A stretch of 64,000 nucleotides of DNA from Acidimicrobiia bacterium (GCA_027494165.1 JAOSJM010000007.1:248001-312000); one strand, 5' to 3'. Counted from the stretch's first letter, positions 10,122-19,490 are shown. The notes: generated by a model from the sequence alone, not told the origin. Translations and numbers: made by a program.

Positions 10122-11587
10122 CCCGTCACGACTCGTGTGGCGGCGTCCAGGAGACGATCGATCGGCCAGACGGTGATTCCGAGCAGACCGAGCGCGACGA
10201 GCCCGATGGCGACAGGCGCGACGAGCGTGAGCCGCGACGGCGCGGCCGGTTCGGATCTGGTCCTCATGGCCGGGGTTCCGAGGACGAGCCGGCCGGTCTG
10301 GTAGAGCAGCGCGGCCGACACGACGAACAGCACCGCGAAGATCGCTGAGGTCTGCCAGTACAGACCCGCGTCGAAGCCGGCGCGCGCCACGGCGATCTCG
10401 CTCGCGAAGAGCGCGAAGGGCGGCAACCCGAGGAGCGCGAAGGCGGCGACCGCGAGGAGACCGCCGAGGACGGGTCGTCGGATGAGCAGTCCGCGCAGCT
10501 CGGCGATGCGGGTGGTGCCGTCGAGGGCAGGTAGCTCACCGACGGCGAGGAACGCGGCGGACTTGCCCAGGGCGTGGGCGAGCACGTGCAGGAGAAGGGC
10601 CGCGACCGCGAGGGTCGTGCCGACCGCGGCTGCGAACGCGATGACACCCATGTGTTCGATGGAGGAGTACGCGAGCAGGCGCTTGGCGTCGCGCTGGGCG
10701 AGCATCATCGCCGCGGCGACGAGCAGCGACAGCAGGGCGGCGGCGACGAGCAACCCCCGCATGTAGTGGGGCCCGGCAGCGGCGTCGACGATGACCTTGA
10801 GGCGGAGGAACACGGAGAACGCGACCGCGAGGAGGACGCCCGACATGAGCGCCGACACCGGTGCGGGCGCCTGGCTGTGCGCGTCCGGAAGCCAGGTGTG
10901 CATCGGCGCGAGGCCGATCTTCGTGCCGTAGCCCAGCAGCAACAGGCCGCCGGCGAGCCGAGCGGCCGAGGGGTCCAGTTGACCGGCGATGGCACCGAGG
11001 CTGTCCCAGTTGAGCGCGGCCGCAGGGTCGGCACCGGTGGCGCGTACTGCGTAGGCGAGGACGATCGTGCCGAGGAAGGCGAGCGCGATCCCGACGGACC
11101 CGATGATCACGCTCTTCCAGGACGCCTCGAGGGCTGGCCGGTTGCGACGGTGGCCGACGAGGAACACCGTGGTGATGGTGGTTCCCTCGATGGCGATCCA
11201 GGCCACGGCCGCGTTTCCCGCGAGGAGGGCGAGCAGCATGGTCGCGACGAAAGCGGGCAGCAGCGATCCGAAGAGTCGGGCCGCGGCTGGTGTCGTGTGT
11301 CCGTGGGCGAGCTCGTCGTCGAGGTAGCCGGACGCCGACCAGACGGCGAGCAGCGCCACGGTTGCCACGACGAGCACCATGAACGCGGCAAGGGCATCGG
11401 CCTGCAGGGCGTGACCACCCAGGCGCACGGTGCCGGCGTCGAGCACGCGCACCGCGAGCCACACGGCGAGTGCGAGCAGCACCACGCACGACGCGAGGTG
11501 CAGCGTGCGCGTCGAAGGCCGCCACCCGAGCGCGGCGGTCGTGACGGCGGGGAGGATCGCGACGACGAGGACGAGCAGGAGCAGCAT
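10118..11587 (-). CDS. HyfF-like proton-translocating antiporter-type subunit
   Basis: 490 residues, ATG at 11587, with about 13-14 transmembrane helices. This is a NuoL/M/N (Mrp-antiporter-type) subunit. The key ion-channel block YGTKIGLAPMHTWLPDAHSQ followed by APVSALMSGV is present with its lysine and histidines, and RDAKRLLAYSSIEHMG follows. In complex I and group 4 hydrogenases this subunit moves protons or Na+. Keeping these residues while the large subunit has lost its NiFe ligands suggests the complex still pumps ions. The start overlaps the HyfE-like stop by one base (TGATG) and the end overlaps the large subunit start by four. Confidence 0.88.
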   Translation of the reverse strand: MLLLLVLVVAILPAVTTAALGWRPSTRTLHLASCVVLLALAVWLAVRVLDAGTVRLGGHALQADALAAFMVLVVATVALLAVWSASGYLDDELAHGHTTPAAARLFGSLLPAFVATMLLALLAGNAAVAWIAIEGTTITTVFLVGHRRNRPALEASWKSVIIGSVGIALAFLGTIVLAYAVRATGADPAAALNWDSLGAIAGQLDPSAARLAGGLLLLGYGTKIGLAPMHTWLPDAHSQAPAPVSALMSGVLLAVAFSVFLRLKVIVDAAAGPHYMRGLLVAAALLSLLVAAAMMLAQRDAKRLLAYSSIEHMGVIAFAAAVGTTLAVAALLLHVLAHALGKSAAFLAVGELPALDGTTRIAELRGLLIRRPVLGGLLAVAAFALLGLPPFALFASEIAVARAGFDAGLYWQTSAIFAVLFVVSAALLYQTGRLVLGTPAMRTRSEPAAPSRLTLVAPVAIGLVALGLLGITVWPIDRLLDAATRVVTG

Positions 11588-12246
11588 CAGTCGGCCAGCT
11601 CGTTGAGGTGGTCGAGCTCGAGGCCGCCGTACTTGGCCCGCATACGGCTGGTGAGAACCTGGAGTACCAGGACGGCGAGCAGGAGATCGAGGGCGGCGCC
11701 GAGCTCGATGGTGAGTGAGATGCCCGCCGAGGCGAGCAGCGCGACGAGTGCGATCCCGTTCTCGAGCGACAGGAAGCCGACGATCTGTACGACCGCGTTG
11801 CGTCGCGAGACGAGCCCGAAGAAGGCGATCAGCACGATCGCGAATCCGAACGGAATCGCGTCGGCCTCGGGCGATCCGATGAGGCGAACGAGCCCGCGCG
11901 TGGCCGCGAACGCCACGACGGTGAGCGCGGCCGCGGCCAGCAGCGTGGTCGACACGTTGACGAGCGGCTGCGTCTCCCGTTGCTCGGGCGCGTCGCGCAC
12001 CACCCGCAGGAGCACGGCCGGGATGATCAGTACCTTCAACGCGACGAACAGCACCGCGACCGCGAAGGCAGCAGCCTCGGAGTGGTACGACCCGACCAGG
12101 AACGCGACGGCTGCGATCGCGGCGCCCTGGACCGCGAGGATCCGCACGATCGCACGCAGGCTGCGTCGCCACAACGCCGCGACGGCGGCGATGAGCGCGA
12201 CGCCGACGGCGAGGTCGAGCAACTGCCGGTAGACGTCGAGGCTCAT
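11587..12246 (-). CDS. HyfE-like membrane subunit
   Basis: 219 residues from ATG 12246, with six to seven helices. It resembles HyfE, the NuoK-like subunit found in hydrogenase-4 and Ehr complexes. The block LIAFFGLVSRRNAVVQIVGF followed by LSLENGI is typical of it. The start overlaps the HycD-like stop by four bases (ATGA). Its role is inferred to be part of the ion-conducting membrane arm. The presence of HyfE separates this operon from simple Hyc (FHL-1) operons, which lack HyfE and HyfF. Confidence 0.82.
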   Translation of the reverse strand: MSLDVYRQLLDLAVGVALIAAVAALWRRSLRAIVRILAVQGAAIAAVAFLVGSYHSEAAAFAVAVLFVALKVLIIPAVLLRVVRDAPEQRETQPLVNVSTTLLAAAALTVVAFAATRGLVRLIGSPEADAIPFGFAIVLIAFFGLVSRRNAVVQIVGFLSLENGIALVALLASAGISLTIELGAALDLLLAVLVLQVLTSRMRAKYGGLELDHLNELAD

Positions 12247-13189
12247 GTGAGGAACGCGGCGGCAGTGACCGCGAGGAACGCGACGACGAACGAGACGGCC
12301 AGGAGCTCGGGGACGCGGAAGAGGCGGATCTTCGCCGTGACCACCTCGAAGGACGCGAGCGCCGTACCCAGCACCGCGAGCTTCACGACGAGAACGAGGC
12401 CGCCGAAGGCGACAGCAGGGAGCGCCCCCGTCGTCGCGATGCCCCAGGGAACGGAGAGGTTCACCAGCAGCGCGCCGAAGAGCAACAGGCGCATGCCTGC
12501 GCCGAGCTCGACGAGCGCGAGGTCGGGACCGGCGTACTCCAGCACCATCGCTTCGTGGATCATCGTGAGCTCGAGGTGCGTGCTCGGATTGTCGACCGGG
12601 AGGCGCGCGCACTCCGCGAGGGCGGCGATCGCGAGGGCGATCACCGCCAGGATCGCGGGCACCGTCAACACTGCGCTGGGCGCGTCGAGCGTCGCGTCGA
12701 CGATGGCGCCGAGGTTCGACGAGCCCGCCCGTCCCGAGATCGCGAAGACCGCGAGCAACAGCGTCGGTTCCGCCAGTGCCGCCACGGTCATCTCACGGCT
12801 GGATCCCATCCCCCGAAGGCGCTGCCCGGGTCGAGCCCGGCGAGCGCGACGAACACCGTCGCGAGCAGGAAGAGAGACACGACCGCGAACAGGTCGCCGA
12901 CGTGGTCGAGCGGAGAAGCAGTCGTCGCCAACGGCATGATCCCGGCCACGACCAGCGCGCTGGCAACCAGCACGATCGGGCTGAGGACGAAGATCCAGCT
13001 CGTGTGCTCGGGCGCGATGCGCTCCTTCTTCCACAGCTTCCGGAGATCCCGCCACGGCTGCACGATCGGAGGCCCGGCTCGACCCTCCAGGCGGGCACGC
13101 ACGTGTCTCATCCACCCGACGAGCAGCGGCGCACCGGCTGTGACGATACCGAGCTGCACGGCCAGCGCGAAGGCCCCGTGTCCGGTCAC
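12243..13189 (-). pseudogene. HycD/HyfC (NuoH-like) membrane subunit, one frameshift
   Basis: About 315 residues from a GTG at 13189 that overlaps the HyfB-like stop. Helices 1-3 (LAVQLGIVTAGAPLLVGWM and so on) lie in one frame. The rest, including the NuoH-like motif ECARLPVDNPSTHLELTMIH with EAMVLEY, lies in another. The change is at a run of five C at 12810-12814: one extra G on the coding strand restores FGGMGSSREMTV. NuoH-like subunits anchor the soluble module and form the quinone-site and proton-entry region. All conserved acidic residues are present, so a homopolymer sequencing error is more likely than a dead gene. Confidence 0.82.
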
Positions 13190-15198
13190 CGGGCGACGAC
13201 CAGGACGACCAGGAGCGCGACGAGGCCATAGGCGAGATAGCGGTGCACGCTGCCGTTCTGCAGCCCTCGTGCTCGCTCGCCGGCGGCGCGTGTGAGCCGG
13301 ACCAAGGGCCGGTAGACGCGCTGGTCGATCGCATCGACGACGCCGGAGCGGTACCGGATCGCGTCCACGTACCAGCGCGACTCCGCCGCGTGCGTCACGT
13401 CGATGTCGTGATCGGGATGCAGCACGTCGTCGAACACCCGCTGGAGCGGTTCGGCGAACGACGACGCCGTGTACTCCATGCGCGAGGTCTGCAGTACCCG
13501 ACCGCAACCCCACGTCTCGGCGCGTCGGCGAGCACGAGAGACGCTCAGCACCCGGGCGACGCCGGCCACGAGCGCTGCCCCGATCAAGAGAGCCGCGGCG
13601 AGGAAGACCGGGGACATCACTGCGGCCCCGCCGACAAGTTGCAGCCGAGCGACCCCGCGACCGAACGGGTTCCCGATCCCGCCCGCGGCCCGGGTCGCAC
13701 GACCCAGACCCGACGCGGCCATTGCGGGGAACGCACCCAGTGCGGCACATGCCGTCGCCAGCAGTCCCATCCCCACGATCATCGACCTCGGCGACTCGAC
13801 GGCGTCCTGCGCTTCGGGTGAGCGCGGTCGGGCGAGCAACCCGGTTCCGAGGGCCTTGACGAACGTCGCCGCCGCGAGCCCCGCCACCAGGGCCACCGCC
13901 GCGACTGCGACCGGCATCGCGAGTCCCAGCACCGCGGGTTCCCGGCCACCGGCCCGCACGAGGACCTGCAGCAGCGCCCATTCGCTCACGAAGCCGTTGA
14001 GGGGAGGCAGCGCCATGATCGCCAGCGCGCCCACGGCGAACAACGCGGTGGTCGCGGGGAGCCGCCGGCTCAGCCCGCCGAGCCGGTCGAGATCACGTGT
14101 GCCCGTCGCCCGCACCACCGACCCCGCCGACAGGAACAGCAGCGCCTTGAACAACGCGTGATTGAGCACGAACAGCAACGCGGCGGCGAGCGCGACCCCC
14201 GCGAGCACCGGCTCGTGCTCGGAACGCAGCAGCAACGCCGCGCCGACGCCGACGAGGACCAGCCCCATGTTCTCCGTCGTCGAGTACGCGAGCAGCACCT
14301 TGAGATCGGTCGCGACCATGGCATGCAGGACCCCGAACAGCGCCGAGACGATCCCGAGCCCGAGCAGCACCACGCCCCACCAACGCGGCCCCGCTCCCAG
14401 GAAGTCGACCCCGACCCGCACGAGCCCGTAGATCCCGAGGCTCACCATCGCCCCGGACATGAGGGCGGAAGCGTGACTGGGCGCCTCGGGATGCGCGCGC
14501 GGCAACCACACGTGCAACGGAACGATCCCCGCCTTCGAGCCGAACCCGATGACCGCGAGGACGAACACGACCGCGGCCCGGGTCGCCGACATGTCCGGCA
14601 CGCCGGCGCGCAGTGCCACGAACGACTGCCCGCCCGCGGTGGCAACGACGAGGCCGAAGGCCGCCAAGATGGCCACGAACCCGAGCTGCGTCATCGCCCC
14701 GTACCACATCGTCGCGGAGGTGACCGCCGGTCGCGCTCGGTGCTCGGCCGCCACGAGTGCCAGCGACGTCACCGCCATCAGCTCCCAGAACAACAGGAAC
14801 GTCGACACGCTCCCCGCGGTCGGCACGAACACGAGCGCGCCGACGAACAACGGGAACATCCCCTGCACCGACCGGCCCGCGAGATCGTGCTCGCAGTAGC
14901 CGAACGCGTAGATCGCGACCGGCACGACCACCACCGCGACCACCAGGACGAACCACGCGCCGAGCGGATCGAGATCGAGCCTGAACCCCGACAGCGGCAG
15001 GACCTCCGGCCAGTCGACGTGCACGTCCCCCCTACCCGCGAGCACCGACAACGCCGCCACCACCGCCGCGAGCCCGGCCACCAGGGTCGCACCGCTCGCG
15101 AGCCAGACGCGCAGCCCCCGAGGAACCAGGAATCCCGCTGCGCTCCCTGCGACCGCGGCGACGCCGACGGTGGCGAGCGCTGAACCCGCGAGGCTCAC
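13186..15198 (-). CDS. HyfB-like proton-translocating subunit
   Basis: About 670 residues from GTG 15198, chosen because GTGA overlaps the small-subunit stop by four bases; an upstream in-frame start at 15252 is less likely. It is a NuoL/HyfB-type subunit with about 15 helices. It has FGSKAGIVPLHVWLPRAHPE followed by APSHASALMSG (ion-channel lysine and histidine), then TDLKVLLAYSTTENMGLVLV. The C-terminal region after the last antiporter helix (GCGRVLQTSRMEYTASSFAE) is typical of HyfB and HycC. Role: ion translocation in the membrane arm. It is transcribed from the promoter upstream of the ArsR-type gene. Confidence 0.88.
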   Translation of the reverse strand: MSLAGSALATVGVAAVAGSAAGFLVPRGLRVWLASGATLVAGLAAVVAALSVLAGRGDVHVDWPEVLPLSGFRLDLDPLGAWFVLVVAVVVVPVAIYAFGYCEHDLAGRSVQGMFPLFVGALVFVPTAGSVSTFLLFWELMAVTSLALVAAEHRARPAVTSATMWYGAMTQLGFVAILAAFGLVVATAGGQSFVALRAGVPDMSATRAAVVFVLAVIGFGSKAGIVPLHVWLPRAHPEAPSHASALMSGAMVSLGIYGLVRVGVDFLGAGPRWWGVVLLGLGIVSALFGVLHAMVATDLKVLLAYSTTENMGLVLVGVGAALLLRSEHEPVLAGVALAAALLFVLNHALFKALLFLSAGSVVRATGTRDLDRLGGLSRRLPATTALFAVGALAIMALPPLNGFVSEWALLQVLVRAGGREPAVLGLAMPVAVAAVALVAGLAAATFVKALGTGLLARPRSPEAQDAVESPRSMIVGMGLLATACAALGAFPAMAASGLGRATRAAGGIGNPFGRGVARLQLVGGAAVMSPVFLAAALLIGAALVAGVARVLSVSRARRRAETWGCGRVLQTSRMEYTASSFAEPLQRVFDDVLHPDHDIDVTHAAESRWYVDAIRYRSGVVDAIDQRVYRPLVRLTRAAGERARGLQNGSVHRYLAYGLVALLVVLVVAR

Positions 15199-15677
15199 GA
15201 GCCGGTCAGACGGCGCAACGCAGCGACGATCGCCTGCGGCTCGGGCGGGCAACCGGCGATCTCGACCTCGACGGGCAGGAAGTCACCGGCCGCGCCGGCC
15301 ACCCCGTAACCCCCCTTGAACACACCGCAGTCGACGGCGCAGTCTCCGAGCGCGACGACCAGCTTCGGATCGGGTGTCGCCTCATAGGTCTTGCGCAGCG
15401 GCGTGACCATGTTGTGGGTCACCGGCCCCGTCACCAGGAGCACGTCCGCATGGCGAGGCGACGCCACGAGGCGGCACCCGTGACGCTCGACGTCGTAGTG
15501 CGGCCCGAACGCCGACGCGATCTCGAGCTCGCAACCGTTGCACGACCCGGCGTCCACCTCACGGATCTGCACCGAGCCGCGCCAAAGCGCCGCTGCCTCC
15601 GGCGCCGCACCGCTCACGGACGGGACAGCCGCCTCGGCGACTCGGCCGACGCTCCTGATCTTGCGCCACAGCTTCAT
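15195..15677 (-). CDS. Ehr-type small subunit (HycG/HyfI/NuoB-like)
   Basis: 160 residues. It keeps the ligands of the proximal [4Fe-4S] (N2-type) cluster: SCNGCE (C46 and C49), GDCAVDCGVF (C113 and C117) and AGCPPEP (C143). This is the small electron-transfer subunit next to the large subunit. Its intact cluster contrasts with the missing NiFe ligands of the partner at 8601, which argues for an electron-transfer complex that is not a hydrogenase. No HycB/HyfA- or HycF-like ferredoxin subunit is encoded nearby, so the electron donor is unclear. Its ATG overlaps the ArsR-type stop by four bases. Confidence 0.88.
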   Translation of the reverse strand: MKLWRKIRSVGRVAEAAVPSVSGAAPEAAALWRGSVQIREVDAGSCNGCELEIASAFGPHYDVERHGCRLVASPRHADVLLVTGPVTHNMVTPLRKTYEATPDPKLVVALGDCAVDCGVFKGGYGVAGAAGDFLPVEVEIAGCPPEPQAIVAALRRLTGS

Positions 15678-16027
15678 CGCGAGCCCTCCGCGAGCTGGTC
15701 CGCGGTCTCGGTCAGGTAGGTGAGGAGGATCTCCTTCGAGAGCGCCAGCAGCTTGGCGATGCGCCGATCCGTCAGCGAGTAGACGACGCTCGATCCCTCC
15801 TTGCGGCCACGCACCAAGTTCGCCCGCCGCAGCACACCGAGCTGCTGCGACATGTGGGACGACTCGAGGCCGACCTCCTCGGTCAGCTCGCTGACGGACC
15901 GCTCGCCCTCACACAGCAGCTCCAGCATCCGGATCCGCGCCGGATGCGCGATCGCCTTGAAGAACTCGGCCTTCACCGACTGGATCGGTTCCGTCACCGC
16001 CACTCCCGCGCGTTGAGAACTTCCCAT
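15674..16027 (-). CDS. ArsR-family transcriptional regulator heading the Ehr operon
   Basis: 117 residues, a winged helix-turn-helix of the ArsR type: AIAHPARIRMLELLCEGERS then VSELTEEVGLESSHMSQQLG, with the wing SSVVYSLTD. The classical ELCVCDL metal site is absent; there is one cysteine in the first helix region (ELLCEGE). Co-transcription with the six complex genes (ATGA overlap) implies that it autoregulates the operon. A perfect TGACA-N4-TGTCA palindrome 46 bases upstream is its probable operator. The signal (redox, metal or other) cannot be told from the sequence. Confidence 0.85.
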   Translation of the reverse strand: MGSSQRAGVAVTEPIQSVKAEFFKAIAHPARIRMLELLCEGERSVSELTEEVGLESSHMSQQLGVLRRANLVRGRKEGSSVVYSLTDRRIAKLLALSKEILLTYLTETADQLAEGSR

Positions 16028-16072
16028 CGCTCGCCCATCGAACGCTGATCACTGATCGACCATCATATCGGT

Positions 16073-16086
16073 TGACAAAACTGTCA
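16073..16086. promoter_or_regulatory. Palindromic operator TGACA-N4-TGTCA
   Basis: A perfect inverted repeat, TGACA AAAC TGTCA, in an AT-rich patch upstream of the ArsR-type gene (start 16027). A TATGAT hexamer on the minus strand at 16067-16062 may be the -10. It also lies 158 bases before the start of the divergent lipoprotein gene at 16244, so it could affect both. ArsR-family regulators bind such palindromes; assignment to this regulator is inferred. Confidence 0.5.
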
Positions 16087-16243
16087 GATGATCAGAGTCT
16101 CGACAGCGGCCACCAGGCCTGGACAAACGATCCGTCGGATCGCCGGGCGACGGGCGACGGGCGAGCGATCATCGACGAAGGCGAGCTCCTCGCGAGGGCG
16201 ACGAGCAGGCGACACGGCCCGGCACCCAGGTAGTCTCCCCGCC

Positions 16244-17950
16244 GTGGAACGGCTGGCCGCCTTGGTCATCGGGGTGGCGCTCGTGGGATCGGCGTGTGGC
16301 GGCGGGTCGTCGGGCGGCGGAGGCTCCGGTCCCGTCGCGGAGGGCGACACGATCGAGGTCTCCGGCATCGACGGCCTTCCGCGCGACGAAGCCTTCGCCG
16401 AGCTGGAGGAGTCGTTGCGAGGAGAGCTCGCCGCCGGGCTCGGGGAGCTGGGCGTCTCCGTCTCGCCCGACGAGATCCGCCCCTCCGAGGCGACCTGGGC
16501 CGATACCGAGCAGCTCGTCGAGGAGCTCGGCCACGACCTGTCCACCGAGCTCGGCACCGAGATCGCGCTCGGGAACCCGTTCGACCCCGAGTCCGCGACG
16601 CGCAACGCCGGGGGACCGGGGCGGTCGCGCCGCCACCAGATGAGCGGGCACCAAGGCGTGATGGCCGGCGCCGTCACACTCGCGACCTTCAACCTGGACT
16701 CGGCGGCCGGCACCGAGCACGACTTCGGCACCCCCGAGCTCGACGCTTCCGCGAATGTGGGATCGGGCGGTGGGCTCTCGATCTCCCTGCAGATGTCACG
16801 GCAGGGCAACCGGGTCACCGGGAAGGGCACGTTCGCCCTGAGCCAGACGGTCACCGTCGACGGGCAGCAGGTGACGATCGGCTACGAGGGCAAGGCGACG
16901 CTCGCCACCGACGTCTGCCCCGACGCCGACGGGCACGTGGCGTCGGAGTTCCACGTCACGGCGTCGGCCGTCGGCGACGTCTCGGGCGCCGGCACGGCGT
17001 CGTCCGAGATCACGTTCGACGGCACCGCCGTCACGACCGTCGACGACTCGGCGGAGATCGCCAGCGTGAAGGTCGAGACGACGTTGAGCCGCGGCGCGCG
17101 GACCCGCCGGGCCACCACCGAGGCCAACCCCGCGGGTTCGTACCTCGAGGTGCGCATGGGGATGCGCACGAAGGGCGCCGGACTGGACAGCTGGGAGATC
17201 GAGTCTGCCCGGGCCGAACGAGCATCGAGCGGGGTGGTCGAGGCCGACGTCCGGGAGCTCATGAACGCCAAGGTCCTCGGCGCCGTCTACGGCACCGTGA
17301 CGTTGACGATCGAGCGCGCCCGGAACAAGTGGCAGCACGGCGCCTGCGTGAAGCTGACGGTCGAGGCCCCGTCGAAGGTCGAGCCCGGGTCGGAGCACCC
17401 GGTCACCGCCGGGGTCCGCCACGTCCTCGAAGGCGCCGAGCTCGAGCTGCCCGTCACGGCGGAGGTGATCGCCGGCGGCGAGTCGATCGACCCTTCCGAA
17501 GCGCAGGGGAAGCCGGCCCGCTTCACCTACACCGCGCCCGATGAGGACGGCGCCGAGGTGAAGGTTCGCTTCGAGGTCCGGTCGCGGCGCGGCGCCGACG
17601 AGAAGACGGTGCCGATCGAGGTGACCGGAGGCGCGTGGATCGCCGAGGGCGGTGGCGAACAGATCACGATCACGGGCCGGATCGAAGACCTCGCCGCCCC
17701 GTTCACGCTCCAGGGCGCGTTCCAGGGCGGCAGCGCGACGTTGTCGTACACCCCGGCGGGCGAGGGCGGCGGGACCTTCACCTACCGCGGCGGGGGATCC
17801 GGCGTGACCATCAGCGGCTCGGGCACCTACACGGTCGCCGAGAACGACGACGGCACGCGCACGATCACCGAGACGAGCAACGGATGCGTGCACGGGATCT
17901 CCGGAACGTGCAAGGAGAACACCGAGGTGATCACGCTCACCCGGGAGTGA
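16244..17950 (+). CDS. Secreted lipoprotein of unknown function
   Basis: 568 residues from GTG 16244, chosen because it gives a short lipoprotein signal: LAALVIGVALVGSACGGG, lipobox VGSAC with the cysteine near residue 18, then a Gly/Ser linker. The frame stays open further upstream, but that sequence is not signal-like. The mature part is rich in Thr, Gly and charged residues and looks like beta-rich domains. Residues ~340-500 (VTAGVRHVLEGAELELPVTA and onward) resemble Ig-like repeats. The C-terminus has a small cysteine-bounded segment (NGCVHGISGTCKEN). I recognise no catalytic motif. It is divergent from the Ehr operon. Confidence 0.6.
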   Translation: MERLAALVIGVALVGSACGGGSSGGGGSGPVAEGDTIEVSGIDGLPRDEAFAELEESLRGELAAGLGELGVSVSPDEIRPSEATWADTEQLVEELGHDLSTELGTEIALGNPFDPESATRNAGGPGRSRRHQMSGHQGVMAGAVTLATFNLDSAAGTEHDFGTPELDASANVGSGGGLSISLQMSRQGNRVTGKGTFALSQTVTVDGQQVTIGYEGKATLATDVCPDADGHVASEFHVTASAVGDVSGAGTASSEITFDGTAVTTVDDSAEIASVKVETTLSRGARTRRATTEANPAGSYLEVRMGMRTKGAGLDSWEIESARAERASSGVVEADVRELMNAKVLGAVYGTVTLTIERARNKWQHGACVKLTVEAPSKVEPGSEHPVTAGVRHVLEGAELELPVTAEVIAGGESIDPSEAQGKPARFTYTAPDEDGAEVKVRFEVRSRRGADEKTVPIEVTGGAWIAEGGGEQITITGRIEDLAAPFTLQGAFQGGSATLSYTPAGEGGGTFTYRGGGSGVTISGSGTYTVAENDDGTRTITETSNGCVHGISGTCKENTEVITLTRE

Positions 17951-17984
17951 TCTCGTCGCGAGGGGCGCGAGCCCGCCCCCGAGG

Positions 17985-18078
17985 CGCGGCCCGCGCTCGA
18001 GGCCAGGCGCATCGTCTCCGCGGCAACCGCGGCGGCCGTGCCGGCGACGCCGGGACCAGTGACGATGATCGTCCTCAC
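17985..18078 (-). pseudogene. Possible N-terminal fragment of an ArsA-like ATPase
   Basis: From GTG 18078 about 30 residues read VRTIIVTGPGVAGTAAAVAA then ETMRLA. This resembles the P-loop start of ArsA-like anion ATPases common in actinobacteria, with the loop degraded (the Lys/Ser of GxGGxGKS/T type is missing). Nothing recognisable follows. It sits between the convergent lipoprotein and the P450 gene. Weak call based on one short motif. Confidence 0.25.
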
Positions 18079-18110
18079 CCCCACTTCTCGAACCTGGGCG
18101 CGCGTCTCTT

Positions 18111-19253
18111 TCACCGCAGCTGGATCGGGACGTGCCGCCAACCGCCTACCGGATAGGTCTCACGGGCCGGTGTCGCATCGGGTGCGAGCTCGATGCCGGA
18201 CGTGGCGGCGAGCAGCGATCCCGCCGTGACGACGAGCTCCATGGTCGCCAGCGGCCGACCGGGGCAGACGTGGATCCCGGTGCCGTAGACCAGGTTGTGC
18301 GGTGCGTGCTCCTCGGGTCGGTACGCGGCCGGGTCGCCGAACACGGCCTCGTCACGGTTCGCCGACGCCCAGTTCAGGTACACCCGGGTGCCGGCCGGTA
18401 GCTCGTGGTCGCCGATCCGCACCGTCTCGGTGGTCACCCGCCGATTGACGAGGAACGGGTCGTCGATGCGGAGCATCTCGTCCACCGCCGGTGCCAGACC
18501 GGACGGATCGCTCCGCAGCTCCTGCTGCACCTCGGGGTGCGTGGCGAGGAAGTGGACGATCACACCCAACGCCGCCGCCACCGAACCGAGATCCCCGGCC
18601 GTCCAGTTGCGCAGGATCGAGACGATCTCGGCGTCGTCCAGCGGCCGGCCGTCGAGGTGAGCGCTGACCAGCTCGGTCGTCGGGTCGTCCGGCTCAGCCC
18701 CGCCGAACCGGCGCCGCTCCACCTGTGCCCCGACGATCTCGTCGAACGCCGCGGCGACCGCGCCGGTCCGCTCGCGGTCGCCGCTGCGGGTCGCGTCGTG
18801 GTTCTCGGCCATCCACGCGAGCAGCCGGTCCTCCGTCCCCTGCCAGCCCAACCAGTCGGTCTGGGCTCGCACCGCCAGCGGACGGCCGATCTCGGCGACG
18901 GCGTCGATCGTGGTGTGCCGAGGCAGGCCTGCGACGAGAGCATCCGCGATCGCCCGCACCCGCGGTTGGAGCACCGCCATCCGCTCCGCCGAGAAGAACG
19001 GGTCGATCAGGGCGCGCCAGCGGGCGTGCTCGGGCGGGTCGATCGAGTTGGGGATCGAGCGGCGCAGGGTGGTGACCGACGAGAAGCGGACGGGGTCGTT
19101 CGCCGCGGCGACCACGTCGGCGTGGCGGAACAACGTCACCCCACGCGGTGACGCCGCGACCGGACACGCGGACCGCATGCGGTCGTACGTACCGAGTTGA
19201 TCGGAGAGGACCGCCTCGGACAGCGGCTCCCACGACGGGATGTGGGGACTCAC
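18111..19253 (-). CDS. Cytochrome P450
   Basis: 380 residues from GTG 19253, chosen because the upstream extension is Arg/Ser-rich and not P450-like. The heme-binding loop is NLVYGTGIHVCPGRPLATME (axial cysteine near residue 331) and the ExxR motif is EMLR. The I helix reads NWTAGDLGSVAAAL rather than the usual AGxDTT, which occurs in some bacterial P450 groups. It is a soluble class I enzyme that needs a ferredoxin and reductase; none is adjacent, although a flavin reductase lies at 19491. Substrate unknown. The stretch 19254-19490 has no gene I can support. Confidence 0.88.
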   Translation of the reverse strand: MSPHIPSWEPLSEAVLSDQLGTYDRMRSACPVAASPRGVTLFRHADVVAAANDPVRFSSVTTLRRSIPNSIDPPEHARWRALIDPFFSAERMAVLQPRVRAIADALVAGLPRHTTIDAVAEIGRPLAVRAQTDWLGWQGTEDRLLAWMAENHDATRSGDRERTGAVAAAFDEIVGAQVERRRFGGAEPDDPTTELVSAHLDGRPLDDAEIVSILRNWTAGDLGSVAAALGVIVHFLATHPEVQQELRSDPSGLAPAVDEMLRIDDPFLVNRRVTTETVRIGDHELPAGTRVYLNWASANRDEAVFGDPAAYRPEEHAPHNLVYGTGIHVCPGRPLATMELVVTAGSLLAATSGIELAPDATPARETYPVGGWRHVPIQLR

Positions 19254-19490
19254 CGGCCGATTGTCCCACCCGTACGCGCGACTGCAACTGGTCCGGCATC
19301 GGCTTCGCCGTCCTCGACCCCTTGGAGGCCGCCTTCTTGGCCTGGAGTGTCGCGCCGAGAACCTGGTGGAGGACGGCGACCAGCTCATCGTCGATGCGCG
19401 CTCGTCAGCCACAGAGCAGGTCTACCCGCGACTGTCGTCACGGTGCTCCCGCGCCTCACCGCACGCGGGCAGCGCCTGTTCGTGAGCAGG

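Noticed and set aside
8601..16027. Formate hydrogenlyase or group 4 [NiFe] hydrogenase
   Set aside because: All four NiFe-binding cysteines of the large subunit are absent, and there is no formate dehydrogenase, ferredoxin subunit or maturation gene.
19254..19490. Small ORFs between the P450 and FMN reductase genes
   Set aside because: Frames on both strands give Arg/Ser-rich or short peptides without family similarity or ribosome-binding sites that I can support.
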